A stretch of DNA of 64,000 bases from Sedimentitalea sp042687825 (GCF_042687825.1 NZ_JBHUQE010000002.1:124001-188000), one strand, 5' to 3'. Positions 53,072 through 62,531 are shown, numbered from the stretch's first letter. The notes: generated from the sequence alone by a model not told the origin. Made by a program: numbers and translations.

Positions 53072-53242
53072 GATCCGCCTTTGCAATGCCTGTCTCGATA
53101 CAATCAACGCAACGAGCATGGCAGTAATGACGGGTTTGGCAAGCCCGCGATACCCGGCCCGCGGGTCTGCGGCATGTCGCCTGACTCCCGAGCCGGTGTC
53201 CCGGGATGGGCGACGAACCGTTCCGGCGGTGCCGCGCCCGGA

Positions 53243-55285
53243 TCATCCGCGCCGGCGTCGGCGTCGTCCTCCGGGCTGCGCCTCGCCGCCATTCTGGTTG
53301 AAATTCACGTTCGGCAGGGTGACGATGCTGTTCAGGATCGGAAAGGGCTCGACCGAGTTCGGGATGTTCGAGGCATTGACGAAATGCTCCTGAAAGCGCG
53401 GCTCTATGGCGGTTTCGACCTTGTGGATCGCCCGCACCGTCTGTTCGATCTCGGCCCGGGCCTCTTGGTTCAGCAGGGCGATCCGCGCGCCGGTGCCCGC
53501 GGCATTGCCCGCCGAGGTGACCTTGTCCAGCGGTGCATCCGGGATCATGCCCAGCACCATCGCATGTTTCGGGCTGATATGGGCGCCAAAGGCGCCGGCC
53601 AGCACGATCCGGTCGACCTTGTCCACGCCGAACTTGTCCATCAGCAGCCGGGCGCCGGAGTACAGTGCGGCCTTGGCCATCTGGATCTCGCGGATGTCGC
53701 GGTTGGTGACGGTGATGCGCGGCCCGCCGGTGGCGCTGCCGTCCCAGACCAGGTAGGAATAGGTGCGCCCATCGAGGATGCAGCGCTCGCTGCCGGTCTG
53801 TTCCGGCGAGCCGATCAGGCCGGGACCGTCCAGCAGCCCGGCCAGGCGCATCTCGGCCACCATCTCGATGATGCCCGAGCCGCAGATTCCGGTGATGCCG
53901 GTGGCGGCGATTGCGTCGGCGAACCCGTCTTCGTCCGACCATAGGTCGCTGCCGATCACACGAAAGCGCGGCTCCTTGCTGTGCGGGTCGATCTGGACCC
54001 GTTCGATGGCGCCGGGCGCGGCGCGCTGGCCGGAACTGATCTGCGCCCCCTCAAAGGCCGGGCCGGTGGGCGAGGAACAGGCCAGCACCTTTTCGCGATT
54101 GCCCAGCAGGATTTCGGCATTGGTGCCGACATCGACGACCAGCACCAGATCGTCGGATTTGTCCGGCGCTTCGGACAGCGCCACCGCAGCGGCATCCGCC
54201 CCGACATGGCCGGCGATGCAGGGCAGCAGGTAGATGCGGGCGCTGGGATGCAGCGCCAGATCCATTTCCGCCGCCGTCAGATTCAGCGCATCCGAGGTCG
54301 CCAGCGCAAAGGGCGCCTGGCCCAGTTCGAATGGGTCGATGCCCAGGAACAGGTGGTGCATTACAGGGTTGCAGACAAACACCGCGTCCATGATGTCTGT
54401 GGTGGCGATCTGCGCCTCTTGCGCGATCTGTTCGAACAGGGCGTTCATCCCGGCGCGCACGGCGGCAGTCATTTCCGCGGCACCGCCTGTGTTCATCATC
54501 GCATAGCTGACCCGGCTCATCAGGTCTTCGCCAAAGCGGATCTGCGGGTTCATGATGCCGGACGAGGCGACCACCTCTCCCGATTGCAGATCGCACAGAT
54601 GCGCGGCGATGGTGGTCGAGCCCAGATCGACCGCCAGACCATAGATCGGGGCTTCGTTGAAGCCGGGCCAGACATGCAGAATGCGCGGCCGGTAGGCGTC
54701 ACAGCCCAGATGCACGGCACAGGTAACTTTCCATCCGCCCTTGCGCAGCACCGGCTGCAGGCTCTGCAGGATTGGCAGGTCGATCTGCAGATCGCTCAGC
54801 TGCCATTGCTCGGCCAGCGCGGCGCGCAGCCGCTCCAGATCGCCCGAGGGGTCATGCATGTCCGGCTCGGCAACTTCGACATAGAACAGCTTGACCGACG
54901 GGTTCATGATGATCTCGCGCGCCTCGGCACGTTTGCGCACCACCTGTTTGTGCACCTGGCTTTCCGGTGGCACGTCGATCACCACGTCGCCCAGGACCTG
55001 CGCCTGACAGCCCAGCCGCCGCCCATCGATCAGGCCGCGCTTGGCCTTGTAACGCTCTTCGACCGTGTTCCACTCCGAAAGAGCGTCGACGGCCACGGTG
55101 ACCCCGTGTTTGGGAAATTCGCCGTAGCTGGGCGTGATCTGGCACTTGCTGCAGATGCCGCGCCCGCCACAGACCGAATCCAGATCGACCCCCAGCTGGC
55201 GCGCAGCGGTCAGGATCGGGGTGCCGACGGGAAACCGCCCGCGCTTGCCGGACGGGGTAAAAACCACGAGTGGATCGTTTTGCAT
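53243..55285 (-). CDS. RACo-type corrinoid protein reductive activator (ASKHA, [2Fe-2S])
   Basis: Restores oxidised Co(II) corrinoid proteins to Co(I) with ATP. The 680-residue protein has an amino-terminal plant-type ferredoxin domain with cluster ligands C39, C45, C48 and C93 (CGGRGICSKC and RRLGCQ), a linker domain, and the DUF4445 ASKHA ATPase from about residue 220 (GLAVDLGSTTIAAHL; VVDVGTNAEILLGN; CGSGIIEMVAEM). An unusual C-terminal run of Arg (GGRRRRRRG) ends the protein. It would serve a methyltransferase such as the MttB-family enzyme at 45.1 kb. The ATG at 55285 is used. Confidence 0.88.
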   Translation of the reverse strand: MQNDPLVVFTPSGKRGRFPVGTPILTAARQLGVDLDSVCGGRGICSKCQITPSYGEFPKHGVTVAVDALSEWNTVEERYKAKRGLIDGRRLGCQAQVLGDVVIDVPPESQVHKQVVRKRAEAREIIMNPSVKLFYVEVAEPDMHDPSGDLERLRAALAEQWQLSDLQIDLPILQSLQPVLRKGGWKVTCAVHLGCDAYRPRILHVWPGFNEAPIYGLAVDLGSTTIAAHLCDLQSGEVVASSGIMNPQIRFGEDLMSRVSYAMMNTGGAAEMTAAVRAGMNALFEQIAQEAQIATTDIMDAVFVCNPVMHHLFLGIDPFELGQAPFALATSDALNLTAAEMDLALHPSARIYLLPCIAGHVGADAAAVALSEAPDKSDDLVLVVDVGTNAEILLGNREKVLACSSPTGPAFEGAQISSGQRAAPGAIERVQIDPHSKEPRFRVIGSDLWSDEDGFADAIAATGITGICGSGIIEMVAEMRLAGLLDGPGLIGSPEQTGSERCILDGRTYSYLVWDGSATGGPRITVTNRDIREIQMAKAALYSGARLLMDKFGVDKVDRIVLAGAFGAHISPKHAMVLGMIPDAPLDKVTSAGNAAGTGARIALLNQEARAEIEQTVRAIHKVETAIEPRFQEHFVNASNIPNSVEPFPILNSIVTLPNVNFNQNGGEAQPGGRRRRRRG

Positions 55286-55463
55286 AACCGAATGACCGCC
55301 TTGTCTGTCGCGCTTGCCGCAGGATAGTCCGGGCTGTGTAAAGCGAAAGGCGGACAGCGGCAATTTCTGATCCGCCCGCGTCATTTCCCAGCCAGAGTCG
55401 GCTTCAGGCCTTTATGGCCGCAATCCGGCACCAGCACCGCAATATCGTGTGAAGCCCCTTTCC

Positions 55464-55480
55464 CATGCTTGACAAGCATG
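55464..55480. repeat. Inverted repeat upstream of guaB
   Basis: CATGCTTGACAAGCATG is a perfect 7-bp inverted repeat with a 3-base centre, 44 bp before the guaB start. A TTGACA lies inside it, so it may overlap a -35 and act as an operator. No regulator can be named. Confidence 0.35.
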
Positions 55481-55523
55481 CGATAGGGTGGCCGCCAAAC
55501 GGGCTTTTGCATGGGGAAATACA

Positions 55524-56975
55524 ATGCAGATTCGCGAGGCACTTACCTTTGATGACGTCCTGCTGGTTCCGGGGGCCAGCAATGTGCTGCCCTCGACGGC
55601 AAACACGGCCACGCGGGTCACGCGCAGCATTTCGATGAACATTCCGCTGTTGTCCAGCGCCATGGACACGGTGACCGAGGCGCGCATGGCCATCGCCATG
55701 GCCCAGGCCGGCGGCATCGGCGTCGTGCACCGCAATCTGACCATCGAGGAACAGGCCGAAGAGGTGCGGCGCGTCAAGCGGTTCGAAAGCGGTATCGTCT
55801 ACAACCCGATCACCCTGCGCCCGGACCAGACCCTGGCCGATGCCAAGGCCCTGCAGGAACGCTATCGCGTCACCGGTTTTCCGGTGGTGGACGAAACCGA
55901 CCGGGTGGTCGGCATCGTCACCAACCGCGACATGCGTTTTGCATCGGACGACCGCACGCCGGTGCGGGTGATGATGAGCTCGGACAATCTGGCGATTCTG
56001 CAGGAACCCGCCGACCGCGACGAGGCGATCAGCCTGATGAAATCACGGCGCATCGAAAAGCTGCTGGTCATTGACGCCGGCGGCAAGCTGACCGGGCTGC
56101 TGACGCTGAAGGACACGGAACAGGCGGTGCTGAACCCGACGGCCTGCAAGGATGCCCTGGGCCGATTGCGGGTGGCGGCGGCCAGCACTGTGGGCGATGC
56201 CGGATACGAGCGGGCGCAGGCCCTGGTCGATGCGGGGGCCGACATGATCGTGATCGACACGGCCCACGGCCATTCCGAAGGCGTGGCCATCGCCGTTGAA
56301 CGGGCCAAGAAACTTTCGAACGAGGTGCAGATCGTCGCCGGCAACGTGGCCACCGCCGAGGCAACGCGCGCCCTGATCGGCGCCGGGGCCGACGCGATCA
56401 AGGTCGGCATCGGGCCGGGCAGCATCTGCACGACGCGCATGGTCGCCGGGGTCGGCGTGCCGCAACTGACCGCGATCATGGATTGCGCCGGCGGCGCCGG
56501 TGACGTCCCGGTGATTGCCGATGGTGGTATCAAGTTCTCGGGCGATTTCGCCAAGGCGATCGCCGCCGGGGCCTCGTGCGCCATGGTCGGCAGCATGATC
56601 GCCGGCACCGATGAATCCCCCGGCGAGGTCATTCTCTATCAGGGCCGCAGCTTCAAGAGCTATCGCGGCATGGGCAGTCTGGGCGCGATGGCCCGCGGCT
56701 CGGCGGATCGCTATTTCCAGAAGGATGCCGCCAGCGACAAGCTGGTGCCCGAAGGGATCGAGGGTCAGGTCCCCTACAAGGGCAGTGCGGGCGCGGTCAT
56801 TCACCAGCTGGTCGGCGGCCTGCGCGCGGCGATGGGCTATACCGGCTGCGCCACGATCGAAGAGATGCGCCGAAACTGCCAGTTTGTCCGGATCACCGGT
56901 GCCGGTCTCAAGGAAAGCCATGTGCATGACGTGCAGATCACGCGGGAATCTCCGAACTATCGCGCCCATATGTGA
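55524..56975 (+). CDS. guaB: Inosine-5'-monophosphate dehydrogenase GuaB
   Basis: Oxidises IMP to XMP with NAD+, the committed step to GMP. The 483-residue protein has the amino barrel start REALTFDDVLLVPGAS, two CBS domains (about residues 95-200: RYRVTGFPVVDE, SRRIEKLLVID), the catalytic Cys in GIGPGSICTTRMV, and the flap SYRGMGSLGAM. The start at 55524 follows AAATAC and gives the usual amino end; an upstream ATG (55488) is in a leader. Confidence 0.97.
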   Translation: MQIREALTFDDVLLVPGASNVLPSTANTATRVTRSISMNIPLLSSAMDTVTEARMAIAMAQAGGIGVVHRNLTIEEQAEEVRRVKRFESGIVYNPITLRPDQTLADAKALQERYRVTGFPVVDETDRVVGIVTNRDMRFASDDRTPVRVMMSSDNLAILQEPADRDEAISLMKSRRIEKLLVIDAGGKLTGLLTLKDTEQAVLNPTACKDALGRLRVAAASTVGDAGYERAQALVDAGADMIVIDTAHGHSEGVAIAVERAKKLSNEVQIVAGNVATAEATRALIGAGADAIKVGIGPGSICTTRMVAGVGVPQLTAIMDCAGGAGDVPVIADGGIKFSGDFAKAIAAGASCAMVGSMIAGTDESPGEVILYQGRSFKSYRGMGSLGAMARGSADRYFQKDAASDKLVPEGIEGQVPYKGSAGAVIHQLVGGLRAAMGYTGCATIEEMRRNCQFVRITGAGLKESHVHDVQITRESPNYRAHM

Positions 56976-57026
56976 CCGCCTGCGGTTCAAGGTGGCCCGG
57001 CATCGTTCCAAAGCCGGGGCGGCCCT

Positions 57027-58196
57027 TTGACCCCGGCGGCGCGGGTGCAGGCCGCCATCGAGGTGTTGGACCGTATCCTGGCCGGCACCGCCGCAGAGCA
57101 GGCGCTGACCGGCTGGGCCAGACGCAGCCGGTTCGCCGGATCGCGTGATCGCGCGGCCATCCGGGACCATGTATTTGGTGTCTTGCGCTGCAAACGCACC
57201 TGCGCCGCCCTTGGCGGTGCCGAGACCGGGCGCGGGCTGATGCTGGGCTGGCTGCGCCAGTCGGATACCGATCCGGATACGGTCTTTGGCGCCGGTCCTT
57301 ACGCGCCCGATCCGCTGACCGATCAGGAATGTGCCGCCGGGGCGCCACCATTGCCAGGCGCCGAGGCGATGGACCTGCCGGACTGGCTGTGGCCGCGGTT
57401 TCGGGCCGCGCTGGGGGAAAACGCCGCCGCTGCGGCAACGGCGCTGAAATTCCGCGCGGCGGTACATCTGCGGGTCAATCTGGGCAAGGCCACCATCGGC
57501 GCCGCGCAAAAGGTGCTGCTGCAAGACGGTATTCAGACCCAGCCGCATCCGGCGGCCGACACCGCCCTGTTGGTGACCGAGGGCGCCCGACGGGTGCGTC
57601 AGAGCGCAGCCTATCTGTCGGGGCTGGTCGAGTTGCAGGATGCCGCCAGCCAGGCGGTCGTGCAGACGCTGCCCCTGCGCGACGGCATGCGGGTGCTGGA
57701 CTATTGCGCAGGGGGTGGCGGCAAGACTCTGGCGCTGGCGGCGCGGGCACGGGTGCGGCTGTTTGCCCATGATGCGGCCCCGCAACGGATGCGTGACCTT
57801 GCCGGACGGGCCCGGCGCGCCGGCGTCCAGGTGACGCAGCTGCAGACATCGCAATTGGCAGCGCAGGGACCGTTCGATCTGGTGCTGTGCGATGCGCCCT
57901 GTTCCGGCAGCGGGGCCTGGCGCCGGTCTCCGGCGGGGAAATGGGCGCTGACCCAAGCCGGGTTGCGCGACCTCTGTGCCCTGCAGGCGCGGATTCTGTC
58001 GCAGGCGGCCCCGCTGGTCGCGCCCGGGGGGGTGCTGGCCTATGCCACCTGTTCTTTTCTGGTCGAGGAAAATGCCGACCAGATCAGCGGCTTTCTGGCG
58101 CAATACCCAGGCTGGCGAGTTGACGCCCAACAGTCCTGGTCCGTTCAGGACGGCGCGGACGGCTTTTTCGCGGCACACTTGACGCGAGACGGTTAG
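57027..58196 (+). CDS. RsmB/NOP-family rRNA (cytosine-5) methyltransferase
   Basis: Predicted m5C methyltransferase of 389 residues. The amino half has a NusB/RsmB-like helical domain (RSRFAGSRDRAAIRDHVFGVL); the catalytic half has the SAM site LDYCAGGGGKTLAL, FDLVLCDAPCSGSGAWRR with the release Cys, and AYATCSFLVEENAD with the catalytic Cys. It appears to start with TTG at 57027, which is directly after the guaB 3' region; no ATG gives the full domain. cckA follows 101 bp later. Confidence 0.88.
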   Translation: MTPAARVQAAIEVLDRILAGTAAEQALTGWARRSRFAGSRDRAAIRDHVFGVLRCKRTCAALGGAETGRGLMLGWLRQSDTDPDTVFGAGPYAPDPLTDQECAAGAPPLPGAEAMDLPDWLWPRFRAALGENAAAAATALKFRAAVHLRVNLGKATIGAAQKVLLQDGIQTQPHPAADTALLVTEGARRVRQSAAYLSGLVELQDAASQAVVQTLPLRDGMRVLDYCAGGGGKTLALAARARVRLFAHDAAPQRMRDLAGRARRAGVQVTQLQTSQLAAQGPFDLVLCDAPCSGSGAWRRSPAGKWALTQAGLRDLCALQARILSQAAPLVAPGGVLAYATCSFLVEENADQISGFLAQYPGWRVDAQQSWSVQDGADGFFAAHLTRDG

Positions 58197-58231
58197 TTTT
58201 CGTAAACAACTTTAAGGAGAATATTCGGCTG

Positions 58232-58246
58232 TTAAGCAGGGTTTAA
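58232..58246 (+). promoter_or_regulatory. Perfect CtrA binding site upstream of cckA
   Basis: TTAA-GCAGGGT-TTAA (58232-58235, 58243-58246), continuing to TTAACCAC, matches the CtrA consensus TTAA-N7-TTAAC and TTAACCAT half site at all but one position. It lies 52 bp before the GTG of cckA, a promoter-proximal place. Confidence 0.6.
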
Positions 58247-58297
58247 CCACTGTGACGCGACATTGGCGACAGCGAATCCACCTTTGGGAGCCGTGAA

Positions 58298-60604
58298 GTG
58301 ATCAGCCGCGCAACGTCCTTTTTGCCTCATCTACCGATCTCGCAGCCCGATTGGCTGCGGTACGCGGTGGCTCTGGGGCTGGCGGTGGTGCTGGCGTTGT
58401 CCGGCTGGCTGTTCGCGCCGCCCGGCCTTGTCTCCTATGGTTTGATCGCCGCGGGGCTGACACTGGCCCTGGTGGCTGGTGTGCTCGCCATACGGGGTCA
58501 TATAGGTCAGGGCGCGCAAGGAACGGCAGTCGCCAAGCTGGCGCAATTCATCGAAAAGGACGCCTCGCCCAGTTTCGTGACCGACGAAGAGGGCGAGATT
58601 CTGACCAGCAATACCGCTGCCGGACTCCGGTTTTCCGACAGCAAGAGCGACACGCTGGCGGGTACGCTGCGCATGCTCTTTGCCAATCCGTCAGCCGTCC
58701 TGTATCGGATGAAATGCCGGGCTCGGCTGGATGGATCCGCCCGCGAGGATCTGGTGACACGGCGTGGCCATGTGCGGCTGGCGGTGCATCTGATCGACGA
58801 GGATTCGTTCTTGTGGCGCGTCGAGGACATGCCGGAACGCGCGCATTCCGGGCGCAACGCGGAGTCCTTGCCGGTACCGATGATCACCACAGGGCGTTCG
58901 GGGGCGGTGCTGTTCATGAATGACGCCGCCCGTGCCCTGGTGGGCGAACGGGTCAAGGCGCTGGATCGGCTGTTCGTGTCCCTGCCGGTGCAGCCGGGCG
59001 TGGTCAACACGCTCAGCACAAAGACCGGTCCGGTGGATGTCATGGTCGCCGAGAACAACAGTTTTTCCGGGCGTCGCGAATTGTTCTTTCTGCCCGCCGA
59101 ACCCAACGGCAACAGCGCGCAGGGGCCGGGTTTTGAAGCCCTGCCGGTGCCGATGATCAAGGTCGCATCGGACGGGCGCATTCTGACGTCCAACAAGTTG
59201 GCGAGCCGATTGCTGGGGGTCGAGGGGACGGACGGGATGTCGCTCGGTCAGGTGATGGAGGGGCTGGGCAGGCCGATTTCCGACTGGCTACAGGAGACCG
59301 TCTCCGGAAAATCGCCCAAGAACTCCGAATTTCTGCGTCTCACCCGCAAGGACAAGGAAGTCTTTGTGCAGGTCACCCTCAGTCCGGTGACCGAAAAGGG
59401 TGAACAACAGCTTATCGCTGTCTTGAATGACGCGACCGAATTGAAGACGCTGGAGGCGCAGTTCGTCCAAAGCCAGAAAATGCAGGCGATCGGCCAGCTG
59501 GCCGGGGGGGTCGCTCATGACTTCAACAATCTGCTGACGGCCATTTCCGGCCATTGCGACTTGCTGCTGTTGCGGCACGACCAGGGCGATCAGGATTATG
59601 GCGATCTGGTGCAAATCAACCAGAACGCGAACCGCGCCGCGGCGCTGGTCAGCCAGCTGTTGGCGTTTTCGCGCAAACAGACCCTGCGTCCCGAAGTGCT
59701 GGACCTGCGTGACACCCTGTCGGATCTGACGCATCTGCTGAACCGGCTGGTCGGGGAAAAGGTGACTCTGACGCTCAGTCATGATCCGGTGCTGAAATCG
59801 ATCCGTGCGGACAAGAGACAGCTGGAACAGGTGCTGATGAATCTGGTGGTCAATGCGCGCGATGCCATGCCCTCGGGTGGCGAGATCCGTATCGAGACCG
59901 AGGTCAACAGCCTGGCCACCCCGTTGACCCGAGATCGTGCAACCGTTCCGGCCGGCGACTATGTCAGCGTCAAGGTCAGCGACGAAGGCGTCGGCATTCC
60001 GCCGGACAAGCTGCAGAAAGTGTTCGAACCCTTCTATACGACCAAGCGCACCGGCGAGGGTACAGGGCTGGGCCTGTCCACAGCCTATGGCATCGTCAAG
60101 CAGACCGGCGGCTATATCTTTGTCGACAGCGTGCCCGGCAGCGGGACGGTATTCACCCTGTTCTTTCCGGTGCACGAAGGCACCGCCGAGGTTGCGCCAA
60201 AGGCCAGCGCACCGGTTCAGTCTGCCCCCCCCAAACATGGCGAGGGTGTCGTCTTGCTGGTCGAGGACGAGGCACCGGTGCGGGCCTTTGCATCACGGGC
60301 GTTGCGGCTGCGGGGATATACGGTTCTCGAGGCCGAGTCGGCCGAGGATGCGCTGCGCACTTTGGAGGATCCCGGCCTGACCGTGGACGTCTTCGTAACC
60401 GATGTGATCATGCCTGGTATGGACGGCCCCAGCTGGGTCCGCGAAGCCCTGAAACAGCGGCCGGATGTACGCGTGGTCTTTGTGTCGGGCTATGCCGAGG
60501 GTGCCTTTGGCGATTCCCAGCCTGCGGTACCCAATTCGGTGTTTCTGCCCAAACCCTTTTCCCTGAACCAGCTGACCGACACGGTGCATCAGCAACTGCA
60601 TTGA
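58298..60604 (+). CDS. cckA: Cell-cycle hybrid histidine kinase CckA
   Basis: Membrane kinase/phosphatase that feeds phosphate through ChpT to CtrA. The 768-residue protein has two amino TM helices (about residues 20-65), PAS-type domains (including the repeat PVPMITTGRSGAVLFMNDAA and PVPMIKVASDGRILTSNKLA), HisKA with H407 in GGVAHDFNNLLTAI, HATPase (VVNARDAM, FYTTKRTGEGTGLGLS) and a C-terminal receiver with D702 in FVTDVIMPGMDG. It starts with GTG after GGGAG. CtrA itself is at 20.8 kb. Confidence 0.96.
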   Translation: MISRATSFLPHLPISQPDWLRYAVALGLAVVLALSGWLFAPPGLVSYGLIAAGLTLALVAGVLAIRGHIGQGAQGTAVAKLAQFIEKDASPSFVTDEEGEILTSNTAAGLRFSDSKSDTLAGTLRMLFANPSAVLYRMKCRARLDGSAREDLVTRRGHVRLAVHLIDEDSFLWRVEDMPERAHSGRNAESLPVPMITTGRSGAVLFMNDAARALVGERVKALDRLFVSLPVQPGVVNTLSTKTGPVDVMVAENNSFSGRRELFFLPAEPNGNSAQGPGFEALPVPMIKVASDGRILTSNKLASRLLGVEGTDGMSLGQVMEGLGRPISDWLQETVSGKSPKNSEFLRLTRKDKEVFVQVTLSPVTEKGEQQLIAVLNDATELKTLEAQFVQSQKMQAIGQLAGGVAHDFNNLLTAISGHCDLLLLRHDQGDQDYGDLVQINQNANRAAALVSQLLAFSRKQTLRPEVLDLRDTLSDLTHLLNRLVGEKVTLTLSHDPVLKSIRADKRQLEQVLMNLVVNARDAMPSGGEIRIETEVNSLATPLTRDRATVPAGDYVSVKVSDEGVGIPPDKLQKVFEPFYTTKRTGEGTGLGLSTAYGIVKQTGGYIFVDSVPGSGTVFTLFFPVHEGTAEVAPKASAPVQSAPPKHGEGVVLLVEDEAPVRAFASRALRLRGYTVLEAESAEDALRTLEDPGLTVDVFVTDVIMPGMDGPSWVREALKQRPDVRVVFVSGYAEGAFGDSQPAVPNSVFLPKPFSLNQLTDTVHQQLH

Positions 60605-60670
60605 CCTGACAACAGACCGTGTTCCTGATGACATCCGACCGGTGCCCGGTAACGACCCATGCGGAACCGC

Positions 60671-61264
60671 TTAGGGAATGCTGTCGTACAGCGCGAATTC
60701 ATGCGCACATTTCCGACGCAACCTGCGTTCGACTCGGGCAGACAGCGACAGATCCATGGTCGGCGAGACATTCTCGCGTTGCAGATCAAGCTCGATGCCC
60801 AGCCGGTCTTGCAGAAAACCGTCCAGCCGCTCCGGGGCTTCATAGCGAAAAAGATGGGTGATTGCGGTGCCGTTGGGCCGGGGCTCGAGAAACTTTCCCT
60901 GGCTGCCGACATTGGCAAAGCCCGGCGTGTTGCCGCGCAGATAGGCCAGAACGAATTCGTCGAAACTGACGTCATGGGTGGCATTGGGCTTGCCCTGCAT
61001 GAACGGACGCCGGCGAAAGCGGTACCAGCTGCCCAGCCAGCTGATGGGATCGCGCATCACGGCCAGGGTTTCCATTTCGGTCTCGCAGACCCTGGCGAAC
61101 ATTGGCCGGAAAAAGCGGTTATAGCGATAGAGCGGCGCATGTTTGAGTTCCGGCGGATCGCGCACAACGATGTCGGCCCGCCCGGACAGCGCACTCTGAT
61201 AGGCCGTGGTGCCGGTCTTTGGTACCGCCAGAAAGACCAGTCGTTCCTTAAAGAAAACAAGCAT
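60671..61264 (-). CDS. Sulfotransferase family 2-like protein
   Basis: A 197-residue protein with the PAPS 5'-phosphosulfate loop FLAVPKTGTTAYQSAL (residues about 11-26) and the 3'-phosphate motif AVMRDPISWLGSWYRFR (about 68-84) of the sulfotransferase fold. It is short for the family and ends in a helical segment (LRRKCAHEFALYDSI) typical of roseobacter sulfotransferase-like proteins. The acceptor is unknown; a cell-surface glycan or lipid is possible. It is convergent with cckA. Confidence 0.82.
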   Translation of the reverse strand: MLVFFKERLVFLAVPKTGTTAYQSALSGRADIVVRDPPELKHAPLYRYNRFFRPMFARVCETEMETLAVMRDPISWLGSWYRFRRRPFMQGKPNATHDVSFDEFVLAYLRGNTPGFANVGSQGKFLEPRPNGTAITHLFRYEAPERLDGFLQDRLGIELDLQRENVSPTMDLSLSARVERRLRRKCAHEFALYDSIP

Positions 61265-61357
61265 TTACCGTGATTTGCCCCGGGTTGTCTGCTGCACAAT
61301 GGCCGTAAACTACTCTTTAACCCCTTTGGGAAACAGTGGGGAAAGGGAAAATTCTAA

Positions 61358-61386
61358 TTGAAATGTTCTCTTTTTGATCCTATCAG
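61358..61386 (+). promoter_or_regulatory. recA promoter
   Basis: TTGAAA (61358-61363), a 17-bp spacer and TATCAG (61381-61386) form a sigma-70-type promoter. The upstream LexA-type box occupies the spacer and the second starts immediately after the -10, so LexA bound there would block RNA polymerase. Confidence 0.65.
61365..61379 (+). promoter_or_regulatory. LexA-type operator 1 of recA
   Basis: GTTC-TCTTTTT-GATC has exact N7 spacing with one mismatch to GTTC-N7-GTTC; it lies between the -35 and -10. Confidence 0.6.
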
Positions 61387-61401
61387 GAACAAGAGGTGAA
61401 C
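61387..61401 (+). promoter_or_regulatory. LexA-type operator 2 of recA
   Basis: GAAC-AAGAGGT-GAAC is a perfect inverted-orientation match to the Rhodobacterales LexA box, starting one base after the -10. A near-identical copy lies at 26066, before the 40-aa membrane protein. Confidence 0.75.
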
Positions 61402-61457
61402 AAAGCAGCGATTGCCGCCCGCATGCGGGTGTGACAATAAGAAAGGCGAACGGGATT

Positions 61458-62531
61458 ATGGCGGATCTTTTGACCATGGGCAGCAAGAAAAACGCAGACA
61501 AGCAAAAGGCACTGGACAGCGCGCTGGCCCAGATCGAACGCCAGTTCGGCAAGGGCTCGATCATGAAGCTGGGCGCCGAGGGTGCCATCCAGGAGATCGA
61601 AGCCAGTTCTACCGGGTCGCTGGGGCTGGATATCGCGCTGGGGATCGGCGGCTTGCCCATGGGTCGGATCATCGAGATTTACGGCCCGGAAAGCTCGGGC
61701 AAGACCACGCTGACGCTGCATTGCGTGGCCGAACAGCAGAAAAAGGGCGGTGTCTGTGCCTTTGTCGATGCCGAACATGCGCTGGATCCGCAATATGCCC
61801 GCAAGCTGGGCGTGGATATCGACGAGTTGCTGATCAGCCAGCCTGACACCGGCGAGCAGGCATTGGAAATCACAGACACGCTGGTGCGCTCTGGTGCGGT
61901 AAACATGGTCGTGGTGGACTCGGTGGCCGCCCTGACCCCGAAATCCGAGCTTGAAGGCGACATGGGCGACAGCAGCGTTGGCGTCCAGGCGCGGCTGATG
62001 AGCCAGGCGATGCGCAAGCTGACCGGCTCGATCTCGCGCAGCAATTGCATGGTGATCTTCATCAACCAGATCCGCATGAAGATCGGCGTCATGTTCGGCA
62101 GCCCGGAAACCACCACCGGCGGCAATGCGTTGAAATTCTATTCGTCGGTGCGGCTGGACATCCGCAGAATCGGCGCCATCAAGGATCGCGACGAGGTGGT
62201 CGGCAATGCCACGCGCGTCAAGATCGTCAAGAACAAGGTCGCACCGCCCTTCAAGCAGGTCGAGTTCGACATCATGTATGGCGAGGGCATCTCGAAGATG
62301 GGCGAATTGCTGGATCTCGGGGTCAAGGCCGGCGTGGTCGAGAAATCCGGCGCCTGGATGAGCTATGGCGACGAGCGCATCGGGCAGGGGCGTGAGAATG
62401 CCAAGCAGTTCCTGCGCAACAATCCCCGTATCGCCTATGAGATCGAAGACAAGATTCGTGCCGCCCATGGGCTGGAATTCGACATGCCGGAACCCAAGGG
62501 CCCGGCCGAGGACGACATTCTGGAGGCCTGA
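61458..62531 (+). CDS. recA: Recombinase RecA
   Basis: ATP-dependent strand-exchange protein and co-protease for LexA cleavage, the inducer of the SOS response. The 357-residue protein has IERQFGKGSIM, Walker A GPESSGKTTL at residues 76-85, the catalytic Glu in FVDAEHALDP, VVVDSVAAL and loop L2 (FGSPETTTGGNALKF), and an acidic end (EDDILEA). The start at 61458 (MADLLTMGSKK) gives the alphaproteobacterial amino end. Confidence 0.98.
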   Translation: MADLLTMGSKKNADKQKALDSALAQIERQFGKGSIMKLGAEGAIQEIEASSTGSLGLDIALGIGGLPMGRIIEIYGPESSGKTTLTLHCVAEQQKKGGVCAFVDAEHALDPQYARKLGVDIDELLISQPDTGEQALEITDTLVRSGAVNMVVVDSVAALTPKSELEGDMGDSSVGVQARLMSQAMRKLTGSISRSNCMVIFINQIRMKIGVMFGSPETTTGGNALKFYSSVRLDIRRIGAIKDRDEVVGNATRVKIVKNKVAPPFKQVEFDIMYGEGISKMGELLDLGVKAGVVEKSGAWMSYGDERIGQGRENAKQFLRNNPRIAYEIEDKIRAAHGLEFDMPEPKGPAEDDILEA

